Shown here: one piece after another, positions 54,812-64,000 of the stretch
Position numbering within the stretch: position 1 is the stretch's first letter
How the letters are laid out: each line of letters starts with the position of its first letter
Assembly (NCBI GenBank): GCA_036898135.1
Contig: CM072514.1
Location: 5,141,029 to 5,205,028, forward strand
Length of the DNA: 64,000 nucleotides
Source: Oncomelania hupensis
Lineage: Eukaryota > Mollusca > Gastropoda > Littorinimorpha > Pomatiopsidae
Direction: 5' to 3'
Made by a program: the position numbers and the translations under genes
The notes under the pieces: model-generated
Seen by the model: the letters and a program-made list of their open reading frames with translations, nothing else
Told to the model about the DNA's origin: nothing
Databases searched by the model: none

Positions 54812-54881
54812 CTTATATCAAATTTTCTTTTAAAACCTTGGTGTTTTTTATGATTTTTATTTGTATTATTCTATATTCAAT

Positions 54882-54970
<89 letters not shown>

Positions 54971-55093
54971 TTATAAACTAATAATAATAATAATTATTAT
55001 TATTATTATAACAATTATAATACCTTATATCAAATTTTATTTTAAAACCTTGGTGTTTTTTTCTGATTTCTATTTGTATTATTCTATATTCAA

Positions 55094-55161
<68 letters not shown>

Positions 55162-55170
55162 TTATTACTA
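54650..55170. repeat. (ATT)n arrays in a 230-bp higher-order repeat
   Basis: Long ATT runs alternate with a spacer (TTATATCAAATTTT..AAAACCTTGGTGTTTTTT..TATTCTATATTCAATATT) present about twice, 220-230 bp apart. Short AAT runs next to ATT runs make hairpins (TTATAAACTAATAATAATAA). Frames through it are artefacts. Confidence 0.9.
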
Positions 55171-55184
55171 CTTCCAAGGACCGG

Positions 55185-55515
55185 GATGGGGTGGTACGTG
55201 TAGGTAAAAGGGGGCTACGGGTAGGTTTAAAGGGGCATGGGTAGGCATAACGGGGATACGGGTATATATAAGGGGGTATGGTGATGGTCGATTCCTTTCA
55301 TCCATACCTGCGAAACGATCAACGGGGAAGTATCAAGGAGGGTACAGGTAGGAACCAAGGGGGTATGGAAGGTATCAAGAGGGTATGGGGAGGTATCAAG
55401 TGGGTTCGGGGAGGTATCAAGGGGGTATGATGAGCCATCATGGGGAAGGACGGGGAGATATCAGGGGGGGGGTATGGTGAGGTATCAACGGGGATATGGG
55501 TAGGTATCATCGTCC
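55185..55515 (+). repeat. G-rich minisatellite of about 20 bp
   Basis: Degenerate units around GGTATGGGGAGGTATCAAGG repeat about 12-15 times. Runs of three to eight G occur in most units. Confidence 0.75.
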
Positions 55516-58318
55516 AAATGAAACTCGCAGACAAAAGTTCTCTCTGTCTACATTTTAAACAGCATCATGTGTACCCTGGCTTGCCAGGGTACAAAAACCA
55601 CTAGTTTTCAATAAGAATGCAACACAGAAGCTGTTAATAAGACAGATTTTCATCTTAAGGCATTATCTACCAGTCTGACGGTCGTAAGGAAAGAAAGACA
55701 TTAAGGAACCTAAACTTTCATTAGACCAATTCTGTCAGCGTGTGTATATGCACGCGAAATAGGTCTACAGTTTTTGTGTTTTCTACAAAAGATCTGGAAA
55801 TACTCTGAAGTAGTCGGGAATCGAAACGCGCCAATCGTCGGTCTATCTGTCGGTCGGTATGTCCGTCCGTCCTTTGCACGCCTTATATAAAGAACCTCTG
55901 AAAGAATGTAGACCGAACTTCCCTGGAACATGACTTAGATTATTGACCCGCCTCTCGTGCCGTCATATTTGCTCTACCCCAAAGATCAAAGTCGCTGGCG
56001 TCACCTTGTCGCTAAACAAGTTTTGATTTATATATCAAAAGACGGATGAACCGATTTTGGTCATGTTTGCTATTATACAAGTACTTTAGCTCATGGCCAT
56101 TCATTCAGTAACAGTTCCGTTACATATTGTATGCCCCTTTCACCCCGTGTGTACGGCCTTGCAAGAACGTCCCTTCCCATACTGCAAAAACTCTACACCA
56201 CGCTGTCGTCAGGAAGGTTATAGGGCTCACAAGAGATGTTTATAATTCAGTTCTGACACCATCTCCAACAAACCGCTAGGTATATGCCCTCCGAGACGTC
56301 CATCCCCACCAAGACTACACCTCCCGCCCACAACGGAAAGAATGCCTCAACATTTCCGGATGAATGCCTCCGCGTCTCCACTCCATAACCCAAGGGAACC
56401 AAGGCCTGCCAGATAAAAATTACTTTATAAATTTTATTATGAAATCTTTGTTTTTATAATTACTTAAAAGTTATAGTTTGAGTTGCATGTGAGGAAAGTG
56501 CAATTGTTTAATTCAAGATAGAGATAGAATAAGATTTTTATTGTATACTAAACAATTAGAATAATTTAGAAAGTGAAAGAGAAAACAACTAAACTAAACA
56601 GGAATTCATTTACACAATACACTTCACAAAAACATTTCTTACAGACAAGACCACTCTCGCATAATGATTGGGAAATGGAAAACACTTCAATTTTTATTTT
56701 CTTCCTTGTGGTATTTTTGCTCATAGTCATGAAAAGGTTTAAAAGTTGTCTTTCCTGAGGAAAACCATTGATACATAAAAGACATTTATTTCACGGAAAT
56801 TTCATAGTATAAAAATTGATATTAATTTTGGTACCGTTGAACATTTCAATCTATAGTTGTAGCGAAATGACCATAAATAATAGACTTAGATTATTACATA
56901 TTTTCCAGGTTTCTAAAAATTATAATTTCGGATAAATACGTATGAAAAAGAAAATCCTTTGTATTTTGTCGGAAACCACAATTTGGGAAACACTGTAGAT
57001 TCAAGTTAGTTTTATTTGTTTTTCTTAGAGAACCGCACAAGTAAGAATATTTTAGGTTTTAGAACACAGATATTCAACCATTCAAATCTATTCACAACGT
57101 ACGATAAAATCTTGAGAATTTCAAAATTTCAGATTTTCACAATCAAAATCTTTTCCGATTTATGTAATTTTAGTTGGTAATTTTTTTTCTTTACGTGGAC
57201 TTATCGAGCTATTGTAAATATTTTATGTTCCGGAAAGGCCGAAAATAGTGTTGAAAAAGGTAATTAAAAAAAAACAAAGTCCACGGACGCCTAAAACCCT
57301 AGCAAAATTTACTTTCAAATTCTAGATGACATGTCTCCCCTGACACAAAAGCGTAAAGGGGACTGCGGCAGGCAGGCAGGCAGGCAAGTAGAATAACGTC
57401 CCCGGACACTAATAAGCATATAGGGGACTTGGATTAGGGAGTGCCGTTGTACTAAGAGGTCATGATGCTGTGTAGAATCGTGTGAAGAGGAGCGAAGGAT
57501 GCAGCTGCAACGTCCAGAAGGTATCTATGATGAGGCGGTGGAACGCTGCGACGAGAGTGTACTGGATACAGGACGGTGCCAGGGGTGGGCAGGGCAGCCA
57601 AAAAGGAGGTCCGGGGTTGGCCAGGGAGGCAAGGGAGAGGAGAGGAAGGTGGAGGGCCAGGGAGGAGACAACCAATACGAGGGGAGTCGGGTGCTATTGC
57701 AATAAGTGAAGGGGTTATAGCTCTTATGGTACAGACAGATTAGAAACTGTCAATCTTGAGGTAACAGGAACAGATCTCTAGTGTATAAAAACTATATTCA
57801 GGTTGCCTGGAAAAATTAAGTCCAGGGGCGGGACGAGTACGTGATAATATGTCATAACCTTACTCAGAGGAAATAGGTGGTTAAAGCCAGCAACGGATAG
57901 GATATAAAAATCCTCTTTGGACCCAAATAAAAAGTTAAAAGCTGGGGTGATTATACAGCTAAAATCGGAATAAAATGATGGATTTGAAAAAAAAAAACAC
58001 GAAAAAAACAACAAAAAAAAACATTTTTTGGAGACAAAGATAAAATGGGGGTGGATTAGGATAAAATGCAAAAAAAGACAATACGAATTTAAAATCTGTA
58101 CACAGTAGGTTGATATCTACTATGGAAAAACCCATGAGCAAAGAGGAGAATGGCCACTAAAAGCAAACCTGTGGAGGAGTTAAAACTTATCCCCTCATTA
58201 TATGGGCACAATCCGACCCACCAGTCACCAGGAAGACCAGCTCCCTCCTGCTGCCGATAGCATGGAAAAGAACAGTGCCCTCGGGCATACGAACAAGGCC
58301 ATGGATATTGTCACGCGG
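55516..58318. other. Unassigned intergenic sequence
   Basis: Includes a small perfect inverted repeat (GTACCCTGGC/GCCAGGGTAC, about 55570-55592) and a short (GCAG)n run at 57366-57385. The region at 56160-56410 has a C-rich, possibly old coding look, but no motif could be identified. Open frames at 57460-57710 are GA-rich and without domains. Confidence 0.4.
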
Positions 58319-59867
58319 ACATAGCAGCGTACTTGCTGAATTTGCACGTTTAGGCCTACCTTATGCACTTTAGGCTATTTGTAACCGGGGGCAGGGTGAA
58401 GGTTAAGGTGGGAGATACGAGGGTGGTTTAGAAGTCGGTTTCGGGTGGCCTTAGGCATGCTTTTCGTGGAAGCTTACTACACTGTATTGTATGAATAGCT
58501 GATCACTGTCAATATAGCTAAGACTTGTTTGGGTCAAGTCGCATTTCTTTCTTAGCCACCGTTGGGGGAAGATCGCAGGAAGAAAGGCAAGCTCGAACAC
58601 TGGTGGGGACGTTTTGGGAATTTGATTTATGATTCCACGTCAAGCCGTTGGATTTGGGGACTCGGTTGCTAGTCTCATCCTTCTACGTCAGAGCTCTAGG
58701 GCGTCTGTGTTAGTGGTCGTAGGAAATCGCACGAGCCGGTAAGTGATAATGATGCGGTTGCTGCTTGCACTTTTGTCTCTGTCGGTCCGGTCATGAGTGT
58801 TGGGAATTTTAGGGAGGGCTTGTTGAAAAATGTATGCAAGAATTGTAATGTGTTACAGTCTAATTAATAGGCTTATCGTAAATGCATTTTTTTTCTATTA
58901 TATATTAGCATAGCATAGCATTTATTTCATTGCTTCTGTTGTGTTTTGAGAAAAACGAATGTTCAGGGGACGCAACCAATGTTTTTGGTAAAATATAATG
59001 GAATATATTGTTGGATTAAGCAAAGCGATACTATAAAGTATTAAAGATTATAGAATGTTGATGTTTAGTTGCTTAGTTTTTTTTTCTGGAGGAACAAAAT
59101 AAGATTGTTTTGTGAAGTTTAATCTTTGTAGATAATGTGGATGCATTTTGATGTTTCTATTGCAGTGTGCTGACAATGGAAGGGAGATAATTCATTGTTT
59201 AATATGCAGTAGTTTTTCTTTTCAAGTATGTAACGCGTAAACCGAGTAGTTTGCAGGTTGGGCTTTCTTTGGTTGTTCCGGTGCACTTAATGCACGCATG
59301 CTTATGCGCCCGTTCTCCTGGCCTTGGGGAGGTGCAGTTCGGACTGAGGGGCAGCACTGACTCTTGGAGCTCCGTCCAACCCTCTCGGCAACTTGCAGCC
59401 AGCGTAACGCCGTAATTTAAGTTACGTTCTTCCGTCGTTATTATCAATTGAATAGACCTTCTTCAGGCTGTTTATAACTCGGCTGAAGGACTCTGGTAGT
59501 TTTGACTTGAAACTAATGAACTGGGAAAAAGACACTGAATCAAGTGACAATAATTTGCTGCAATGTTTGTGGTTGTTGAGAGGGGAGTCAGTTGCCTGCT
59601 GGTCTGAAGTGGAGACCAAATCTGAATGTTATTTGTGTTGTATGTTTGCATTGTGAGAGAGAGGGGAGGGGAAGATTAATTATCATTGCTTCGATTTTGT
59701 TTGTTTGTTCGTTTTTGTATGCGAGTTATTTCGAAATAATCATTTTATAAAAACTTTATATATCTCTTATGTTTGAATAGTTAGAGAGAGAGAGAGAAAT
59801 GGGAAACATGAACCAAGCACGCATTTTCTGACATGCAAAGTCACATTATGGGAAATAACCCGTGACA
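58319..59867 (+). mobile_element. Element Z 5' LTR
   Basis: 1,549-bp segment from TGTCACGCGG to AACCCGTGACA, the same terminal style as the LTRs of X and Y. It is followed by a TGG primer-binding candidate (TGGTGGACCTGCTGGGG at 59871). The 3' LTR is outside the window, so the ends rest on the motif and position only. Confidence 0.75.
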
Positions 59868-60260
59868 TTTTGGTGGACCTGCTGGGGTAACGGAATAGGT
59901 TCAGGTGGGTTGGAGGTGGGTAGTTAGGTTTCTAGAAGGTTTATAGAATTTTTGCTGTATTTTGTGTACATATATTGTGTTGTAATTGGGCGTCTTTCAG
60001 TAACAGGTGACGTTGAGGCGAACGTGTTGCCAACTCCAAAGGACTGTGACAGAGCCGGCGGAGACGGAGTGCGGTGGTTAACTTTGGTTAATGGTCAGTC
60101 CGGGTGACCAGCCATCGTCGCTGGCGGCTCGTGCGTTTCTTTCGTCCCTGCGGGATTGGAGGTAGGGATATTTGATTCATTCTAGGAAAGGATCGATTTT
60201 TCCGACCAGTTTGTGGCTGGGTTAGCTTTCAGTTAGGTGCAATACGCATACTCTGTTGAA
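59868..60260 (+). other. Element Z leader
   Basis: 0.39-kb leader from the primer-binding region to the first in-frame ATG at 60261 (context GAAATGG). Confidence 0.6.
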
Positions 60261-62393
60261 ATGGCACGTAACTATGAGCTTCGTTCGGGTACAAGAGGTT
60301 TCCCTGCTGTTGAAGCGATTTCAGTTGTTACTGTTCCTACTGTCTCTACGACGTCGCCGGCGGTGATGACTGGGGCTCCGAGTAGTAAGGTAACGGGTTT
60401 GGGTGCCGGTAGGGGTTCGGTTACCTTTCTGTCACCGTCGTTGAGGCAGAGTCCCGTAGTAGGAACGATTCATACAGGGGCTAGAATGAGGGAAACGGAT
60501 ACACCCAGAAGGTTAGATGCCAAGTTTGCTTCCATGGGGTTGCAGGAGGATGCAGAAGGTCATGAAAGGTCAGATGAGGGATTTGATCCGTTTGAGCTGG
60601 GCGGGGAAGGTTTGACCCAGACCCCTAGAACCTTGATTTCTGGGAAACGGTCCGTAGGAAATACCGACGTGAAACAAGTCTTTTCGTCCTACAGCGGGGA
60701 TCCAGTCTTGGATAAGCTACAAAAGCTAGTCTCTGACTATGGGTTGTCAGGCCATGTAGCTGCGCAGTTCATTACGCAGGGGATGAGAGAAGAGAGGGAT
60801 AGAAGGGAAAGAGAGGAAGAGAGACGAGAGAGAGCTAGAAGGGACGAGTTAGAGCTAAAGAAGATGGAGCTTCATATTCAGACTGAGAAAGCTCGTTGGG
60901 ACTGGGAGGCTCAGGAGAGGGCACGTAGAGATAAAAAAGAAGCAGATGAGAGGGAGGAACGGGATCGGAGAGATAGAGAAGAGAGGGAACTTCGGAAGGA
61001 AGAGATTAGGACCCTGAAGGAAAACAGTTCCTCTAACCTTAAGATGGAACCTTTTGATGGGAAGGAAAACATAGATTCCTACTTAGCACACTTTGAACGT
61101 GTAGCCATCCTAAATGAATGGAGAGAGGCGATTTGGGCCAGGAAGTTAGCTCCTCTGTTACTAGGGTCAGCAAGAGATGTATATGTCCGTATGACGCCAG
61201 AAGAAACGGGGGACTATAAGCTTCTCAGACAGGCACTGCTTGACAGGTTCCGCCGGAACGAAGAGTATTACCGGAAGCAGTTCAGGTCGGTCAGGAAAGA
61301 ACCGTCTGAGTCATTCACAGAGTTCCTTAAGAGACTTAAACACCTTTTGACTAGATGGTTCTGTCTGGCTAATATTGATGAAAAAGACCCTGAAAAGATC
61401 GTTGACTTGTTTGTGAGAGAGCAGCTGATGGAAACGTTGAACGCAGAGTTAGAACTGTTCGTTCGCGATCACGCGCCGAAATCCGCTCAGGAGGCCGCCG
61501 AGCTCGCGGAAAAACATTCTCAGGCAAAGTGGGAAACGAAGAGGTCGGGGGGTAAACCTGCTAAGGGGGAGGACAAATCAAAAGCTGGGGGTGGTAAAGA
61601 CAGTGACGTCAAGCAAGGCGCAACCCACGCTAGCAAGGAGTGTTTTGAGTGCAAACAGAAGGGACACATTAGACGAAACTGCCCAAAGTTGAAAAAGGTC
61701 AACAGCGCTCGTGTAGTCGAGTCGGACAGGGAAGGCGCCACGTCCGATGGTGGCAAGGGATCGGAACTCGTAGATGAGTTAGAGTCAGTGGGAAGCATGT
61801 TAGTAACCGTGAACGGTCGAGCAGCCTTTGCTATTCGCGATACCGAAGCTGATGAAATTTTCGTGGCGGCGAAGCTTGTTGACGTGTCAGACCGGTTGCC
61901 AGAAAGAGTTAGCGTATCCTTGGCCGACGGATCAGTGAGGGAGGCAGACAGGGCTGTTGTCAACTTGGAGTCACCGCTCGTGTGTGGCAGGGTCAAGGTA
62001 ATTGTTTTTGAGGCACCTACGCACGATGTCTTGATCGGGAACCGAGTCCGATTTGCCGACGGTGAAGTTAAGACCGTTGATACTCTAGCTCCCGCGGTGA
62101 AGGTAGAAGCCGTTGAGACAAGGGCTCAATCCAAGAAGAAAGACGTCGCTCCTGAGGTAGAACAGGTTCCGGGTTTAGCTGTTACTCCCACAGAGCTCAT
62201 TAGGATGCAGGACGCCGATCCGACATTGGCTCGGGCGCGAGCGAGTGTGGGGGAGGCGGTCAAAACTCGATTAAAGAAAGGACAGGTTCGATATGAGAAG
62301 AACCGCGGCGTTTTGTACAGAGTGTTTGAAGGACAGGGTGGCCTCTTTAAGTGTGTGTGCCGTCCGAGTTGCGGACAGGGGTTATGCGGCTAG
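60261..62393 (+). CDS. gag: Element Z Gag-protease (SCAN-like capsid)
   Basis: Starts MARNYELRSG at 60261, about 710 residues. A Ser/Thr/Gly-rich N-terminus is followed by a long E/R/K coiled coil (about 180-265). The capsid (about 270-430) carries FRRNEEYYRKQFRSVRKEP, FLKRLKHLLTRW and LFVREQL, again SCAN-like. The zinc knuckle CFEC-KQKG-H-IRRN-C is at about 461, and the protease site is at about 527. The site reads RDTEAD instead of the expected DTG, so protease activity is doubtful. The frame drifts at a GTGTGTG run near 62352, so the final 15 or so residues are out of frame. Confidence 0.85.
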   Translation: MARNYELRSGTRGFPAVEAISVVTVPTVSTTSPAVMTGAPSSKVTGLGAGRGSVTFLSPSLRQSPVVGTIHTGARMRETDTPRRLDAKFASMGLQEDAEGHERSDEGFDPFELGGEGLTQTPRTLISGKRSVGNTDVKQVFSSYSGDPVLDKLQKLVSDYGLSGHVAAQFITQGMREERDRREREEERRERARRDELELKKMELHIQTEKARWDWEAQERARRDKKEADEREERDRRDREERELRKEEIRTLKENSSSNLKMEPFDGKENIDSYLAHFERVAILNEWREAIWARKLAPLLLGSARDVYVRMTPEETGDYKLLRQALLDRFRRNEEYYRKQFRSVRKEPSESFTEFLKRLKHLLTRWFCLANIDEKDPEKIVDLFVREQLMETLNAELELFVRDHAPKSAQEAAELAEKHSQAKWETKRSGGKPAKGEDKSKAGGGKDSDVKQGATHASKECFECKQKGHIRRNCPKLKKVNSARVVESDREGATSDGGKGSELVDELESVGSMLVTVNGRAAFAIRDTEADEIFVAAKLVDVSDRLPERVSVSLADGSVREADRAVVNLESPLVCGRVKVIVFEAPTHDVLIGNRVRFADGEVKTVDTLAPAVKVEAVETRAQSKKKDVAPEVEQVPGLAVTPTELIRMQDADPTLARARASVGEAVKTRLKKGQVRYEKNRGVLYRVFEGQGGLFKCVCRPSCGQGLCG

Positions 62394-63520
62394 CACACGA
62401 CACTCCGATGGCAGGACACATGGGAACGCAGCGCACTTTAGACCGCGTTTGGGCCGAATTTTACTGGCCGGGGATTGGGGCGGATGTCCGTAGGTACGTG
62501 CGTTCGTGTGATCGCTGTCAGAAAGCACAGCCGAGGGGTCGGATACCCCGTGTGCCGATGGTCAACATGCCGCTAGTGGACGAGCCGTTTGAGAGAGTGG
62601 CCGCGGACCTGATCGGTCCAGTTGTACCTGCTTCCAATCGGGGATTCAGGTACATTCTGGTCGTCGTAGACTATGCTACTCGCTACCCGGAGGCGGTGCC
62701 GCTGAAGGGTATCACCACAGAGGAAGTGGCCGAGGCGTTGTGGAATATTTGGACGCGTTTAGGCGTGCCAGCCCAGATTTTGACAGACAATGGGTCTCAG
62801 TTTACATCAGAGGTTATGAAAGAGGTTTTGCGTTTCTTGGGTGTTAAGGGGTTGACGACGACACCCTATCATGCCCAATGCAACGGGCTCGTGGAACGGT
62901 TTAACGCCACTCTGAAGGAAATGCTCAGAAAACTGTGTGACGAGAAACCGCGTACGTGGGACCAGTTCGTACAGGCGCTACTATTCGCGTACCGCGAAGT
63001 CCCACAGAGCAGCACGGGTTATTCTCCGTTCGAATTGCTCTATGGCCGGTCGGTGCGTGGTCCGATGAGGATTTTGCGAGAGCTCTGGACTGGAAAGATC
63101 GAGGAGGGTGAGGTGAAGACCGCTTCAGAGTACGTTACCGATCTTAGGGCTAGGATTGAGGAAACGTGCGAGATAGCGAAACGGCATTTGGAAACAGAAG
63201 GGAAGAAGCAGAAAAAACATTTTGACAAAAAAGCAAAAGCTCGTGTTTTTTCGGTTGGGGATCAGGTATTGCGCATGGTACCCTGTAAACGCAATAAGCT
63301 GCAAATGGAATGGACGGGGCCATACGTAGTGAAAGAAAGGGTGGGTGTTTGTGATTACAAATTGCAAATGGGCAACAAGTGTAAAACATACCATGCCAAT
63401 CTCCTTAAGAGATACGTGGCTCGCGCTGCCGCTGTGGCAGTAGTTCAGGAACCTGAAGAGTGGGAGGTGGCTACCACTTCAATCACCACCGCAGTGGTAC
63501 CTTTGGTCGCACAAGAGTCC
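62353..63520 (+). CDS. int: Element Z integrase, upstream of RT
   Basis: After the GT-run frame change the frame is open to the window end. It shows the HHCC finger (LAHDTPMAGHMG to SCDRCQ), catalytic D in AADLIGP (about 62607), D in TDNGSQF (about 62788) and E in LVERFNA, spaced D-x35-E. The GPY motif is at WTGPYVV (about 63320). The protein continues directly into reverse transcriptase in the same frame, so the integrase-RT order is not due to rearrangement or frame joining. Confidence 0.92.
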
Positions 63521-64000
63521 GTAGATGACATCCATTTAGATCCAGTGATGTCCGAGATTCACCAAGAAATAAAGAACTTAGCTGGGGAATACACAGATAT
63601 ACTCACTGACCTTCCTTTACGCACGCACCTAGTTGAGTGCCAGATTCGCCTTGAACATGACCGTCCGCTACGAACTAAGCAGTTTCAGATCCCGTTTGCG
63701 GCTCGAGAAACGATTTATAGGGAGGTCGAAGATATGCTCAAGCTAGGCGTGATCGAGCGCGCGAACTCGCCGTACAGCTCTCCAATTGTATTGGTTCAGA
63801 AGAAGGATGGGAAAACGAGATTCTGTGTGGATTTTCGGAGGTTGAATCAGCTAGTGATCTTTGACGCCGAACCCATGCCGAATATCGAGGCTTTGTTCGC
63901 GAAACTTGGGAAAGCCCGGTACCTGACAAAGGTAGATCTCAGCCGTGGGTACTGGCAGATACCCGTCGCGAGGGGTGACAGGATAAAAACCGCGTTCACG
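63521..64000 (+). CDS. pol: Element Z reverse transcriptase, cut by window end
   Basis: Same open frame as the integrase. Motifs: LTDLPLRTHLVECQI, REVEDMLKLGVIERANSPYS, FCVDFRRLNQ (about 63825) and YLTKVDLSRGYWQIPV (about 63920, first catalytic Asp), ending in the KTAFT motif at the border. The catalytic MDD box and RNase H lie beyond the window. No stop is seen. Confidence 0.92.

Noticed and set aside
57460..57710. Small overlapping coding regions
   Set aside because: G/A-rich composition, frames open on both strands, no recognisable domain.

Overview
The window looks like non-coding-rich animal DNA, most likely from a lophotrochozoan and probably a gastropod mollusc. This is an inference from EGF-like exons with introns, a fucolectin-type exon, tRNA-derived SINEs, several LINE types, abundant microsatellites and large LTR retrotransposons. 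No operon, bacterial gene or CRISPR array is visible. Apart from one probable host gene, almost everything with coding potential belongs to mobile elements.

Host gene, minus strand: a signal-peptide plus fucolectin-like first exon lies at 30824-31104. A run of eight-cysteine EGF-like (MEGF/SREC-type) exons lies at 7714 down to the window start, all bounded by phase-1 splice sites. They may be one lectin-MEGF receptor gene with a 23-kb transposon-filled intron, or separate genes of one family. The EGF part (1-7.7 kb) is a patchwork of segmental duplications with two 70-bp satellite arrays that start directly at splice donors.

9.5-30.2 kb is a stack of nested insertions. A 38-bp minisatellite is split by a solo LTR, which is itself split by a 0.58-kb retroposon (family A). 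An RNase H-bearing LINE (LINE1, minus) follows, and its 3' end matches the 3' end of family A. A second family A copy is split by a 2.07-kb solo LTR. At 20100-30172 an old solo LTR carries a full Ty3-like element (element X). Its right junction is inverted, as expected from recombination between inverted LTRs.

30.2-46.4 kb holds the fucolectin exon, a minisatellite made from the family A tail, LINE2 fragments, and element Y (36039-43371). Element Y is a young, pol-deleted LTR element inserted in LINE2. A solo LTR with an intact family A copy follows at 45021-46348.

47.5-53.1 kb is a candidate 5.6-kb DNA transposon. It has inverted ends, repeated subterminal motifs and a decayed transposase-like gene interrupted by a MITE. 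53-58 kb is mostly repeats and unassigned sequence. 58319 to the window end is element Z, a Ty3-like element truncated by the window.

Elements X and Z both place integrase upstream of reverse transcriptase, and X, Y and Z all have SCAN-like capsid regions. This is the arrangement known for the Gmr1 clade of Ty3/gypsy. All three appear defective at present: X has two frame breaks and one stop, Y lacks most of pol, and Z has a frame break and an altered protease motif.
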